NCBI GenBank assembly: GCA_019359115.1
Contig: JAHHHW010000044.1
Span: 26,677 to 90,676, forward strand
Direction: 5' to 3'
Origin: Pelatocladus maniniholoensis HA4357-MV3
GTDB taxonomy: Bacteria; Cyanobacteriota; Cyanobacteriia; Cyanobacteriales; Nostocaceae
DNA length: 64,000 nt
Below the pieces are notes generated by a model, which worked only from the letters and a program-made list of their open reading frames with translations, did no database searches and was not told the origin of the DNA. Every line of letters starts with the position of its first letter. Position 1 is the stretch's first letter. The position numbers were made by a program, and so were the translations under genes. This document shows positions 18,801 to 26,671 of the stretch, in pieces.

Positions 18801-20178
18801 TATTTGTATCTGCATCAACAATTAGTTCTGTAGAATCTGTCACCTCAAAAAAGATATCTTGAAGAATTAAATCTGCTTCTTCTTGATTAATAGTTTCTAT
18901 TTCATCCACATATATTAATGCTGTTAAGTCTGTAGCTATTAATTCTGACTGTTCTTGACTAGTTACTGTCTCTGCTACAGGTAAATTATCTGTTGAATCT
19001 ATAATTTCCAAATTGGTAGTCTGAGAAGAAAACTCAGGATTAGTTGTGATGAAATTATCATTCCCAAATAAACTAGCGTAAAGTTGATCTACCTCATCAC
19101 GAATTGAGACAGAGCTATCTTGGTGTAATTCATCAATTATGGAAGTAGTAGCAGTATCTGGAGAGTTTGGCGTATCTTGAGTTTGGGTAATAACTGTATC
19201 AGTTTCTAGTGTTTGAGCATCATTTTCTGATTCGTCTATTTTATTGCTGGATTGTAGAGTTTTGGAGTGAGTGGGTCGTATTTCGTTATTAATATCAATA
19301 GTAAATGGTTCTTTAGAAGCCGGTTGCAGTTGTGTCTGCTGTGCCAAGTTATTGATTAAATTGCCAAATAATTGTTCTCCTTGCAAACCTTGGCTATACA
19401 TTCTTGCCAGAGCTTGAGAAAGAGACTCATGGTATGTATGAATATTACGTTGTAAAGCTTCAAAAACTACATTAACAGTTCCATCAAGTGCGAGTAACTT
19501 TTGATCTAATTCGCTAGCAAGACGTGTTAATCGTTGCAACTGATCCTGTGGTTCTAACAAAGATGAATTAGCAAAAGCAAGTTGTTCTTTGTTGTCATTA
19601 CTAGTAGTGGTAGAAGAACCAGCAGCACCAAGCGCTAGTGGAGTCTCTTGTGTTGGTTTGATGACATTTGTGGGAATTTTTGGTTGTAGATCCCCTCCCA
19701 GGCGATTAGTCAGCACTTGCAAAAAATCTGCTATTAGCTGTTCTTGGTTTGCTAACTGCTGTGCTAGAGAAAAGTTTTGTAGTCGCCTTTGCTCTAACTC
19801 TTTGATTTCCTGGACGAGATTTGCTCGTTCTTGCAAAAGTGTTTGTAACTCTGCTTGCAATGGTGCTAATAGTGAAGATAGTGGATTAGACTCAGAACCT
19901 TCCTCTTGGCTGAATTGATTAGGCTGTGGCTCAACGGAATAATTATTTTGATTAATAAATTTTGTTAATAAAGTTGATGACTGCGGTTTTAACTGTTGCT
20001 GATATGGAGTGCTGTTTACCTCCGCTTCTGCACAGCTAACCAGAAAGTTACGCATCCTTTCTAATAACTGTCTTGGTTGCTCCTTCTCACTGGCAAGAAA
20101 CCGGGAAAAGCGCTTGTTGGAAAGTAAACTGTCAATGTCTGCTATTAGTGTTTGAATCTCAGTTGTGCGGGAAGTCAC
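15844..20178 (-). CDS. Giant Hsp70-like protein with coiled-coil and acidic repeats
   Basis: A 1444-residue protein. The C-terminal ~610 residues have the actin/Hsp70 ATPase fold: phosphate-1 motif GIDLGTTGISATLF near 838, phosphate-2 region NIGAAATEMALVDL near 1063 (the usual DxGGGT is degraded to NIGAAAT), and adenosine motif ILTGGTSNLGAVSRWL near 1251. The first ~280 residues are glutamine/leucine-rich and probably coiled coil. In between lies a very acidic stretch with five copies of an about 30-residue unit (consensus EExxLxxQDxxFEx). There is no canonical substrate-binding domain. I know it only as a cyanobacterial Hsp70-family hypothetical. The adjacent DnaJ-TPR gene could encode its co-chaperone. 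Confidence 0.85.
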   Translation of the reverse strand: MTSRTTEIQTLIADIDSLLSNKRFSRFLASEKEQPRQLLERMRNFLVSCAEAEVNSTPYQQQLKPQSSTLLTKFINQNNYSVEPQPNQFSQEEGSESNPLSSLLAPLQAELQTLLQERANLVQEIKELEQRRLQNFSLAQQLANQEQLIADFLQVLTNRLGGDLQPKIPTNVIKPTQETPLALGAAGSSTTTSNDNKEQLAFANSSLLEPQDQLQRLTRLASELDQKLLALDGTVNVVFEALQRNIHTYHESLSQALARMYSQGLQGEQLFGNLINNLAQQTQLQPASKEPFTIDINNEIRPTHSKTLQSSNKIDESENDAQTLETDTVITQTQDTPNSPDTATTSIIDELHQDSSVSIRDEVDQLYASLFGNDNFITTNPEFSSQTTNLEIIDSTDNLPVAETVTSQEQSELIATDLTALIYVDEIETINQEEADLILQDIFFEVTDSTELIVDADTNTEQEETDLIFQDVFFEVADSTELIINEDEVVTVIQEEDVLIQDIIFEATEPNDELSFYEEVFTNQQEEDVLTQDIIFEATDLHDELSVHEEVISNQEELELILQEVMFEFADSTEELPVDDTASLSNVSIIDSGSTSVTDELQSAESLVTASDPWFDEPDAGLLESGNFQLEDTKATTKKIRRQLLELWEKITYTEESNETSSLPVEKPIAAETITSLNNLLFSTDIEQQVLQEESVEESTIETISTPNQTEEISVDNINDSSEQYIPASVKENLLLEVEKQNLVIPEIALNAKQLLQLDEDLANFGEQKNIQFKSPMTEPENPDSAQVIVSNNSQNEQLAETETKEATADSLELFLPSDSGIGDNTEIRANIGDYIWYLGIDLGTTGISATLFNRSTNEVYPIYWSAENQQEAALKTRTFRLPAEVYLPSAQEQNTTTSNLFSAQLKPYLQIALPYKNEQQKWEPILQFNEVATVPLVWVVRSLSKLLLTLRADRSSTTLGLTAAGVGLEQQIFHSAINNLVGVICTCPSHWSEQYRFNIREALLLSKIIQHPQQVYFVEEAIASLLSELDGASGEIIHFGNSQHSHSAKTSEYPFEGNTLVINIGAAATEMALVDLPESLEELNHSDFMLHNFAYAGKGIEQDIICQLLLPTKWRKLRNSSQEGNNTTITSSPLQWQPTIAGIEQMSFASLGLEGLKLPRPGEPDTSDRINLQQRLESSVLGKAILDAAVALKLILQHQESFTLELADQCWVLQRRDLESQVFVPFVRRLNRELNKLLVAKGIPTEAINQAILTGGTSNLGAVSRWLRQKLPSAKIIQDSYLNENGSPSCSRVAYGLAMLPLHPQVLEVPRQQYTDYFLFTELLRLIPDRALSFNEVIQLFEACGINTRSCQQRLLAFLEGELPPGLLPNNVDFSWLTLASRENFDYKAIANAPLFEKQGSLTYRPNPSQLKSLRRHLNAIKASTQQSLEEPYTVNFVVGVVN
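18463..18905 (-). repeat. Five degenerate ~90-bp repeats inside the Hsp70-like gene
   Basis: Coding repeats for about residues 424-572. Cores read QDIFFEVTDSTELI, QDVFFEVADSTELI, QDIIFEATEPNDEL, QDIIFEATDLHDEL and QEVMFEFADSTEEL, each preceded by an EE pair. They arose by duplication, as nucleotide strings are also shared between units. Confidence 0.8.
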
Positions 20179-20491
20179 GTTTATTCACCTTAAATAGAAC
20201 TGTACCTCACCTCTGGTGGTGCGCTAATTATTTTGTTATAACTACTGCCACTATGTTACGCATCCGGTGAGTATTTAGAGATATTAGGTAAGCCGCACTA
20301 ACTTAATGCTGCACTTAAAATATAATCTTGCACTAACCAACTCTTGCCTTCCATCGCCTGAGCCTGACTTTTGGTTGCTAAAGTTTGGTTAATTTTAAAT
20401 TAAAGGAGAAAGGGAAAAGAGAAAAGCACTTTCCTAAATTACCTTTCTCTTTCCCCTTTTTTATTTTCAAATTTATAGACACCATAACTGA
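20179..20491. other. Spacer between Hsp70-like gene and ycf34
   Basis: Holds the upstream region of the Hsp70-like gene and, at 20403-20462, the hairpin following ycf34. No gene seen. Confidence 0.5.
20403..20462 (-). terminator. Purine/pyrimidine hairpin downstream of ycf34
   Basis: A GAGAAAGGGAAAAGAGAAA string pairs imperfectly with a TTTCTCTTTCCCC string 20 bases on. It lies 30 bases past the ycf34 stop and is related to the hairpins at 26615 and 33001. Flanked by T-rich sequence on one side and A-rich on the other, it could stop transcription in both directions. Confidence 0.5.
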
Positions 20492-20740
20492 TCAAGTTGG
20501 TACTAACTCGCCAGGACGCAACTTCGACCACTTACCTTGTTCTCGTTTAAAACTGAGACATCCTACCACATCCCATTCCATTTCAATCACCTCGCCTCTG
20601 GGACGGATGTTAACGTTGATAGATGGTTCATTTGGCTCAAAATCTGGTGTTTCAGTCAAATGGGGTTGTTGATGTTGGGTTTCTACCGCGTGGTAGGTGA
20701 CACAACGGTCTACATAATGACAATTGACGCAAACGCACAT
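20492..20740 (-). CDS. ycf34: Ycf34-family iron-sulfur protein
   Basis: An 82-residue protein matching Ycf34, a family found in cyanobacteria and red-lineage plastids. The N-terminal cysteines at 2, 4, 7 and 13 (MCVCVNCHYVDRC) are the conserved metal ligands, followed by TYHAVE and the invariant stretch PNEPSINVNI. Ycf34 has been reported to bind an iron-sulfur cluster and to influence photosynthetic electron transport; the exact function is unsettled. It is read divergently from the tRNA nucleotidyltransferase gene, 84 bases away, so the two share an upstream region. Confidence 0.92.
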   Translation of the reverse strand: MCVCVNCHYVDRCVTYHAVETQHQQPHLTETPDFEPNEPSINVNIRPRGEVIEMEWDVVGCLSFKREQGKWSKLRPGELVPT

Positions 20741-20824
20741 AATACAACCTACTCTAGAGCCTTTATAGTTAATCTAGCTTAAGCTAAAGCGTTATTCATT
20801 AGCTTCTGGGTTTATTTTTATTAC

Positions 20825-22087
20825 ATGACGAGAAATAGTTCTGAACTTTCAACCTTAGCTCCCGAAAATTGGCCTTTTAGCATAGAATTTTTACCGCCAC
20901 CAGCTTATATGGTGGGTGGTGCTGTCAGAGATGCTATTTTGGGAAAAACTCGCGAATATTTAGATTTAGATTTTGTTTTACCAACAAATGCTGTGACAGT
21001 AGCTCACAAAATCGCCAAGTATTACAAAGCTGGTTTTGTACTACTTGATCCACAAAGACAAATTGCTCGTGTGGTGTTTCCTCATGCTACTGCTGACTTT
21101 GCCCAACAAGAAGGAATGAGCCTGGAAGTTGATTTGCATAGGCGAGATTTTACAATTAATGCGATCGCCTATAATCCCCACACCCAAGAAATTATTGATC
21201 CTTTACAAGGTTGTGCAGATATTAAAAAGCATTTGTTAAAAATGGTATCACCAAGCAACCTACAAGACGATCCCTTACGGTTACTACGGGCTTATCGTCA
21301 AGCTTCCCAACTTAGCTTCACTATAGAATCAGAAACACAAGCAACTATTCGCGCTTTTGCATCCCAAATCACGAGAGTCGCCGCCGAACGAGTCCGGGTA
21401 GAATTGAGCTATATGTTGCCAAGTTCTCAGGGTAGTGCTTGGTTAATTAGCGCTGGGGAAGATGGTTTACTTACGCCTTTTTTCAAAAATGCTCAACAGG
21501 AAAACTTTCAGAAACTATCGACGGTTGACACAGCAGCAGATCAGCTTACCCATTTCTGGCCACGACTAGGTGAAGAACTACAAAATTTTGTGCGTGATAC
21601 CGTTAAAACTACCTGGCTAGGTATTGCGAAACTTGCTTGTTTAGTTAACCCAAACTCAGAAATAGCAGAAGTAGAACTGCAAGAATTAACTTACAGTCGC
21701 GCCGAAATTAAAGCTGTTACCACGACCCTGAAACTGTTCCCACAGTTACGAAATCCCCTGATGTCTTTGCGAGAACAGTATTTTTTCTTTCAGGAAGTGG
21801 GGTCTGTATTTATATCTACAGCAGTCTTATCTGTAGTACACGGTCAGTCAGTAGAAGCGATCGCACCTTTAATGAATCGCTATCTTAACCCTAATGATCT
21901 GGTAGCTCATCCCACACCGTTAGTGAGTGGAAAGGACATAATGCTAGCATTAAACATTTCTCCTTCGCCACTGATAGGTAAATTACTCACAGAAATAGCG
22001 ATCGCCCAAATTGAAAATAAACTTACTACACCTCAACAAGCAATAGAACTAGCAGCAAAGTTAGTTGCAAGTGATGAAAGTTTTTAG
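20825..22087 (+). CDS. CCA tRNA nucleotidyltransferase / poly(A) polymerase family
   Basis: A 420-residue class II nucleotidyltransferase. The head domain has VGGAVRDAILG (about 31-41) and the metal-binding LDLDFVL (about 47-53), then the RRDFTINAIAY motif and the DDPLRLLRAYRQASQL motif that precedes the RNA-binding part. It builds or repairs the CCA end of tRNAs. Cyanobacteria can split the work between CC-adding and A-adding enzymes, and I cannot tell which this is. The C-terminal half is less conserved than in typical bacterial enzymes. The ATG at 20825 has no strong ribosome-binding site. Confidence 0.88.
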   Translation: MTRNSSELSTLAPENWPFSIEFLPPPAYMVGGAVRDAILGKTREYLDLDFVLPTNAVTVAHKIAKYYKAGFVLLDPQRQIARVVFPHATADFAQQEGMSLEVDLHRRDFTINAIAYNPHTQEIIDPLQGCADIKKHLLKMVSPSNLQDDPLRLLRAYRQASQLSFTIESETQATIRAFASQITRVAAERVRVELSYMLPSSQGSAWLISAGEDGLLTPFFKNAQQENFQKLSTVDTAADQLTHFWPRLGEELQNFVRDTVKTTWLGIAKLACLVNPNSEIAEVELQELTYSRAEIKAVTTTLKLFPQLRNPLMSLREQYFFFQEVGSVFISTAVLSVVHGQSVEAIAPLMNRYLNPNDLVAHPTPLVSGKDIMLALNISPSPLIGKLLTEIAIAQIENKLTTPQQAIELAAKLVASDESF

Positions 22088-22128
22088 TTGTTTGGATTCA
22101 CGACTAACTATTAATAAACCAAATCAAA

Positions 22129-22863
22129 CTAAGTTTCTACAACTTGAATTTCATCAAGTTGATTAATTACTATATGCGCACCTGCGACATTTTCGGGTTT
22201 ATTAATCCAAGTTATACCAATGCAAGCAGCAGCTTTAGCATTACGTGCCATTTGCATATCACCCGCCGAATCTCCCACCATCAAAGTAGCACTAGGTTCT
22301 ACTCCCAATTTTTCACAAGCTTGTAAAAATAACACTGGATCTGGTTTACTTGGCCCTTCATCCACTCCCATTTCTAACTGGATATAATTACTTAATTGAT
22401 GAGTTTCTACAAATTCTTGGACTTCAGCAGTTGTTGCAGCTGAGAGAATCCCTAGCTTTAATCCTGCTTCTGATAATTTCTTAAGAATTTCTAAACTACC
22501 AACAAATAAAGGTGAGGGAGTTTTTCCAAGGTATTTTTCGGCGTCTGTTAATGCTTGGCGTGCGATTTTTAATGACTCAAACCAACCGCGCCCAGTTTCA
22601 GCTATATATGCGGCGGCGGCTACTTCTGTTTCTCGACGACTTGCTACTGATACCAGCCCTGCGGGATCGAGAATATCACCATTGACACCAAAGGCCATTA
22701 ATAATGGTTCCCCAATTCCGGGAATTTGCGCGTCTATAATTCTCGCTCCTTTTTGAGCAAGCGATCGCAAAAATACTTCTGAGTCTTCAAGAGTGCCATT
22801 TTTATCAAATAAAATAGCTTGGATATTAGAAAATGTCACATCTCTACACCTAATAGTTATCAA
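22129..22863 (-). CDS. HAD-superfamily hydrolase with altered motif I
   Basis: A 244-residue HAD phosphatase-like protein. Motif I reads FDKNGTLED: the nucleophile Asp20 is present but the general acid/base Asp is Asn22. Motif II (LGILSAAT), motif III lysine (GPSKPDP) and motif IV (MVGDSAGDMQMA) look normal, and a helical cap lies between motifs I and II. The substrate is unknown; phosphoglycolate or another small phosphate ester is possible by family, but the Asn suggests slow or altered chemistry. The start is TTG at 22863, chosen because AAGGAG lies six bases upstream; a GTG at 22839 is weaker. Confidence 0.82.
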   Translation of the reverse strand: MITIRCRDVTFSNIQAILFDKNGTLEDSEVFLRSLAQKGARIIDAQIPGIGEPLLMAFGVNGDILDPAGLVSVASRRETEVAAAAYIAETGRGWFESLKIARQALTDAEKYLGKTPSPLFVGSLEILKKLSEAGLKLGILSAATTAEVQEFVETHQLSNYIQLEMGVDEGPSKPDPVLFLQACEKLGVEPSATLMVGDSAGDMQMARNAKAAACIGITWINKPENVAGAHIVINQLDEIQVVET

Positions 22864-22994
22864 GAGATTCTCCTTATTGTTGTTCTGAATAAGTAACCAC
22901 TAACCAATACAAAAAAAGAGGGAAAATTTATCCCTCCTTGCCCGTAAAATTTTATCTTTATAAATAGTTGCCAATAACTGCAACGAGAAACAAA

Positions 22995-24110
22995 TTACTC
23001 TTCAATAGCTACTGGTATTTCTTCTTCAACTGCTTCAACTGCTTCAACTGCTTCAACTGCTTCAACTGCTTCAACTGCTTCAACTGCTTCAACTGCTTCA
23101 ACTGCTTCAACTGCTTCAACTGCTTCAACTGCTTCAACTGCTGGTGGTATTTCTTCTTCAGCTACAGGAGTTTCGCTGACTTCAACAGGCGCAGCAGCAG
23201 CACCTTGCTGTTTAGCTAATAATTGTTCACGATATTTAGCAGCCATTTCTTCTGCTTTATCGTAAACTAAATCGCGGTTCTTAATCATATCACCTGGTTC
23301 GGGTTCCAGTTGCTTTGTAGATAAAGATATCCGGCCTCGTTCTGCATCCAAGTCAATGATCATCACTTTCACTTCATCATTGACATTGAAGACACTGTGA
23401 GGTGTATCAATATGTTCGTGGGAAATTTCAGAAATGTGCAACAGGCCGCTGACGCCACCAATATCAATAAAGGCACCATAAGGCTTAATACCGCGCACAG
23501 TACCGATTACTACCTCACCGACTTCGAGGCGGTTCATCTTACGCTCAACCAAAGCGCGACGATGAGATAGAACCAAGCGGTTGCGTTCTTCGTCTACCTC
23601 TAAAAACTTCAGTGGTAGTTCTTCGCCGACTAAATCTTCTTTCGGTTTGCGAGTGCTGATGTGAGAACCAGGAATAAATCCCCTTAATCCTTCGATTCTA
23701 ACTAAAGCTCCACCCCGGTTAGTAGCAAATACACCAGAACGAACAGTAGCATCTTCTGCTTGCAACTGCCGTACTCGCTCCCAGGCTCGCATATACTCTA
23801 TACGACGAATAGAAAGAGTTAATTGTCCCTCTTCATTTTCATCGCTAAGTATATAAAATTCCCGTGTTTCGTTTGATTGTAAAACTTCCTCCGGGCTATC
23901 TACCCGGTTAATAGACATTTCTTGTATAGGTATGTATGCTGCGGTTTTAGCACCTATGTCAATCAGAGCGCCGCGTGGCTCTATACTGAAAACCGTACCG
24001 GGTACAATATCACCAGGGCTAAAATGATAATCGTATTTGTCCAGTAAAGCAGCGAATTCTTCGTGAGTAAACCCAATCTCGGTAATAGCGGTTGTTTTCT
24101 GATTGACCAT
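22995..24110 (-). CDS. rpsA: 30S ribosomal protein S1 (cyanobacterial Rps1A type)
   Basis: About 371 residues, with three S1 RNA-binding domains (about 31-100, 118-183 and 197-266) instead of the six of E. coli, as is usual for cyanobacteria. It helps mRNA binding on the ribosome. The ATG at 24110 (MVNQKT) is preceded by AGGAAA; the upstream ATG at 24155 would add 15 residues unlike the family. The C-terminal tail is odd: 13 perfect copies of a nonamer encode (Ala-Val-Glu)13 at 23025-23141, giving a long acidic repeat before the final EEEIPVAIEE. The reading frame is kept by the multiple-of-three unit. Confidence 0.95.
   Translation of the reverse strand: MVNQKTTAITEIGFTHEEFAALLDKYDYHFSPGDIVPGTVFSIEPRGALIDIGAKTAAYIPIQEMSINRVDSPEEVLQSNETREFYILSDENEEGQLTLSIRRIEYMRAWERVRQLQAEDATVRSGVFATNRGGALVRIEGLRGFIPGSHISTRKPKEDLVGEELPLKFLEVDEERNRLVLSHRRALVERKMNRLEVGEVVIGTVRGIKPYGAFIDIGGVSGLLHISEISHEHIDTPHSVFNVNDEVKVMIIDLDAERGRISLSTKQLEPEPGDMIKNRDLVYDKAEEMAAKYREQLLAKQQGAAAAPVEVSETPVAEEEIPPAVEAVEAVEAVEAVEAVEAVEAVEAVEAVEAVEAVEAVEEEIPVAIEE
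23025..23141 (-). repeat. 13 perfect copies of a 9-bp tandem repeat in the S1 gene
   Basis: The plus strand reads TTCAACTGC thirteen times without a mismatch (117 bp); the coding strand reads GCAGTTGAA, Ala-Val-Glu. Perfect identity of all units indicates recent expansion. Confidence 0.97.
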
Positions 24111-24354
24111 GCTGATTGTTTCCTGGTTGTTCGTCTCCGTAAATGGTTTTGCCACAAGCGCGATGTATGTGCAAGCGTGACACAGGATGTCTACACCTAC
24201 ATCCCTAAATCATGCTAGCGCAGAAAAGCTGACTTAGCGCACATTATTTCACAGATAGTAAATTATATCAAAAATCAAATCTTTTTTATCTAAAAAGTTA
24301 ATTGTCAATAGCACGCTAGTACAGCTAGCTGACCATGCGCTCTACCATTACGAG

Positions 24355-24400
24355 AATAAATAGCCGCAGTTACTGAATAAGCAAACTGCGGCTATTTATT
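24355..24400 (-). terminator. Terminator-like hairpin after psbT
   Basis: Perfect 17-bp stem (24355-24371 with 24384-24400, core TAGCCGCAGTT) and a 12-base loop. It starts 36 bases past the psbT stop. The T-rich end of the stem serves as a weak U-tract on the minus strand. Confidence 0.78.
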
Positions 24401-24436
24401 TCTAAGGAACAATATCAAAAATTTGGCAACACAAAA

Positions 24437-24541
24437 TTAATCTTCTTTCTTTTCAATGCGAGGAGGTTCGCGGAATGCGATCGCAAAGAAAAGAGTTCCA
24501 ATTGCCAAAGTCAAAATCAAGATATATGCCACGCTTTCCAT
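24437..24541 (-). CDS. psbT: Photosystem II reaction centre protein T
   Basis: A 34-residue single-pass thylakoid membrane protein: [20 protein letters not shown] followed by the stromal tail [13 protein letters not shown]. It sits at the photosystem II dimer interface and stabilises the acceptor side. The gene is short and easily missed, but the sequence is a full match in length and composition to PsbT, and its place directly downstream of psbB on the same strand is the conserved order. About 200 bases, including a 13-bp hairpin at 24694-24732, separate it from psbB. Confidence 0.96.
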   Translation of the reverse strand: MESVAYILILTLAIGTLFFAIAFREPPRIEKKED

Positions 24542-24693
24542 ATCACAAGCCCCTGCATATCTGGAATTTTGACATTCTCAATGGGCATAATGCCAAATGA
24601 GATTCTTGCTTCACTGGGAGTCAATTGACTTTACCCTCTGCAAGCAGCCACCGTGTGTCTCACGGCAGTAACTGTATTATACCAATTTCAGGA

Positions 24694-24732
24694 ATTAGGG
24701 ATTAGGAAATAACATAGTCCCTAATCCCTAAT
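24694..24732 (-). other. Hairpin between psbB and psbT
   Basis: Arms 24694-24706 and 24720-24732 (ATTAGGGATTAGG) pair perfectly around a 13-base loop, ten bases past the psbB stop. It may protect the psbB message or partly terminate transcription before psbT. The TTAGGGA units belong to a dispersed repeat. Confidence 0.65.
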
Positions 24733-24742
24733 CTATTAAGCT

Positions 24743-26272
24743 TTAGACAGCTTCCTTCTTACGAGTGGACAAGTCACCCACTTTCGCAAATACACCAAAC
24801 TCAACTTGTTCTTCCAAATCTGGGTCAACACCAGCAAACACATCTCGGTAAATTGTCCGAGAACCATGCCAAATGTGACCGAAAAAGAACAACAACGCAA
24901 AGCAGGCGTGTCCAAAGGTAAACCAACCTCTAGGACTGGTGCGGAATACACCATCAGAGTTTAAAGTTTCCCTATCGAAGTCAAATACTTCGCCACCTTG
25001 AGCTTTACGCGCCCACTTCTTCACTTCTCCAGGGTCTGTAAAGCTTTGACCATTTAAGTCACCACCATAGAAGGCAACTTTGATCCCACTTTGTTCAAAG
25101 CTGTTCTGAGATTCTGCTCGACGGAAGGGAATGTCAGCACGGACAATACCATCTTTATCGGTCAGAATTACAGGGAAGGTTTCAAAGAAGTTGGGTAAAC
25201 GACGTACTTGTAATTCCCTTCCTTCGGCATCCGTGAATACAGGATGACCAACCCAAGATTGGGCTATGCCATCACCTTTGACCATAGGGCCTGTACGGAA
25301 TAGACCGCCCTTAGCGGGGCTATTGCCGACATAATCGTAGAATGCCAATTTTTCAGGAATTTGTGACCAAGCTTCTGAAGCAGTTTCGCCAGAAGCAATA
25401 CTTGTCTGTACGCGACGCTGAATTTCTTGCTTAAAGTAGTTTTGATCCCACTGGTAGCGGGTAGGCCCAAACAGTTCAATTGGAGTGGTGGCGCTACCGT
25501 ACCACATAGTACCAGCAACTACAAAAGCAGCAAAGAATACAGCAGCAATACTGCTAGAAAGTACGGTTTCAATATTACCCATCCGTAGGGCTTTGTAGAG
25601 CCTTTCGGGTGGTCTTACAGTTAGGTGGAATAAACCAGCAATAATGCCGACAACGCCTGCGGCGATGTGGTGAGCTACGACACCACCAGGGTTAAATGGG
25701 TTAAAGCCATCTGGTCCCCATTCTGGGGCTACTGGTGCTATGTGACCAGTTAAGCCGTAGGCGTCGGAAACCCACATTCCTGGTCCCCAAAGTCCGGTAA
25801 GGTGAAAAGCACCAAAGCCGAAGCACAGAAGACCAGATAAGAACAAGTGAATGCCAAACATTTTTGGCAAGTCAAGAGCAGGTTCACCAGTGCGGGGATC
25901 TTGAAATAGTTCCAAGTCCCAAAAAACCCAGTGCCAAACAGCAGCTAGGAATAATAGACCAGATAGAACAATATGAGCGGCGGCTACACCTTCAAATGAC
26001 CAAAAACCGGGGTCGTAGTTGGTTTCGCCAGTAACGTTCCAACCGCCCCAAGAGCCTACAACACCCAAGCGTGCCATAAAGGGCAGCACAAACAGACCTT
26101 GACGCCACATGGGGTTGAGAACTGGATCACTGGGATCATAGATAGCCAGTTCGTATAAAGCCATTGAACCAGCCCAGCCGGCCACCAACGCTGTGTGCAT
26201 CAAGTGTACAGAAATAAGTCGTCCTGGATCATTCAGAACGACTGTGTGTACTCGGTACCAAGGTAGTCCCAT
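24743..26272 (-). CDS. psbB: Photosystem II CP47 chlorophyll-binding protein
   Basis: A 509-residue core antenna protein of photosystem II, nearly identical in pattern to CP47 throughout: [19 protein letters not shown] at the start, six membrane helices with the chlorophyll-binding histidine pairs, the large lumenal loop (about 260-450) and the [15 protein letters not shown] helix near the end. It transfers excitation energy to the D1/D2 centre. A GAGGAGG ribosome site lies ten bases before the ATG. The upstream leader has a small hairpin at about 26401-26427. psbT follows in the same transcript direction. Confidence 0.99.
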   Translation of the reverse strand: MGLPWYRVHTVVLNDPGRLISVHLMHTALVAGWAGSMALYELAIYDPSDPVLNPMWRQGLFVLPFMARLGVVGSWGGWNVTGETNYDPGFWSFEGVAAAHIVLSGLLFLAAVWHWVFWDLELFQDPRTGEPALDLPKMFGIHLFLSGLLCFGFGAFHLTGLWGPGMWVSDAYGLTGHIAPVAPEWGPDGFNPFNPGGVVAHHIAAGVVGIIAGLFHLTVRPPERLYKALRMGNIETVLSSSIAAVFFAAFVVAGTMWYGSATTPIELFGPTRYQWDQNYFKQEIQRRVQTSIASGETASEAWSQIPEKLAFYDYVGNSPAKGGLFRTGPMVKGDGIAQSWVGHPVFTDAEGRELQVRRLPNFFETFPVILTDKDGIVRADIPFRRAESQNSFEQSGIKVAFYGGDLNGQSFTDPGEVKKWARKAQGGEVFDFDRETLNSDGVFRTSPRGWFTFGHACFALLFFFGHIWHGSRTIYRDVFAGVDPDLEEQVEFGVFAKVGDLSTRKKEAV

Positions 26273-26671
26273 CGACTACGCTCCTCCTCGATGAGTTTGT
26301 TTACAAAACAATTTTTCTGTGTTTTTTTATTGCCAGAGCTTGAATTTTCCACAGCTTGGTCTTAAAAGTCAGACAGCGTGGCTACTTAAGCGACACACAG
26401 AACCTTCTGGGTGTTTTACCCCAAGGTCGCGATCGCTAAGTAAAAATGAGAATGTTTAAAAAAGTGTAACTATTGATGGAGCTGTTTGCAAGAGTATTAA
26501 GGCACTTAAGCTTAGTTACTAATCGTTAGATACTGGTTATTTGTTGGTTGTTGATTGTTAATTGTGATTTGTAACAAAAAATTAACAACCAACAGACTAT
26601 AGAGATCAAAATATAAAGGGCAAAAGAGAAAATTCAATCTCTTTACCCTTTGAGCTTTTTTCCTGAAATGA
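26273..26671. other. Spacer upstream of psbB
   Basis: Contains the psbB leader with its SD and a small imperfect hairpin (CCTTCTGGG/CCCCAAGG, about 26402-26426), a HIP1-like GCGATCGC site near 26430, an inverted repeat TGTTGGTTGTT (26542-26552) with its complement at 26584-26594, and the hairpin at 26615-26652. No gene seen; psbB promoter elements were not resolved by eye. Confidence 0.5.
26615..26652 (-). terminator. Hairpin downstream of the 26672-27052 gene
   Basis: AAAGGGCAAAAGAGA (26615-26629) pairs with TCTCTTTACCCTTT (26638-26651) with one bulge. It lies 20 bases past the stop codon of the leftward gene and shares its consensus with hairpins at about 20403 and 33001. Confidence 0.6.

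Noticed and set aside
20385..20782. Frames antisense to ycf34
   Set aside because: ycf34 on the minus strand has the clear family match.
22968..23219. Frame encoding repeated NCF residues
   Set aside because: Antisense of the 9-bp tandem repeat in the ribosomal protein S1 gene.
24310..24352. tRNA-like string on the minus strand (TGGTAGAGCGCATGGTCAGC)
   Set aside because: It resembles a D arm plus anticodon region, but no acceptor stem or T arm is present; at most a tRNA remnant.
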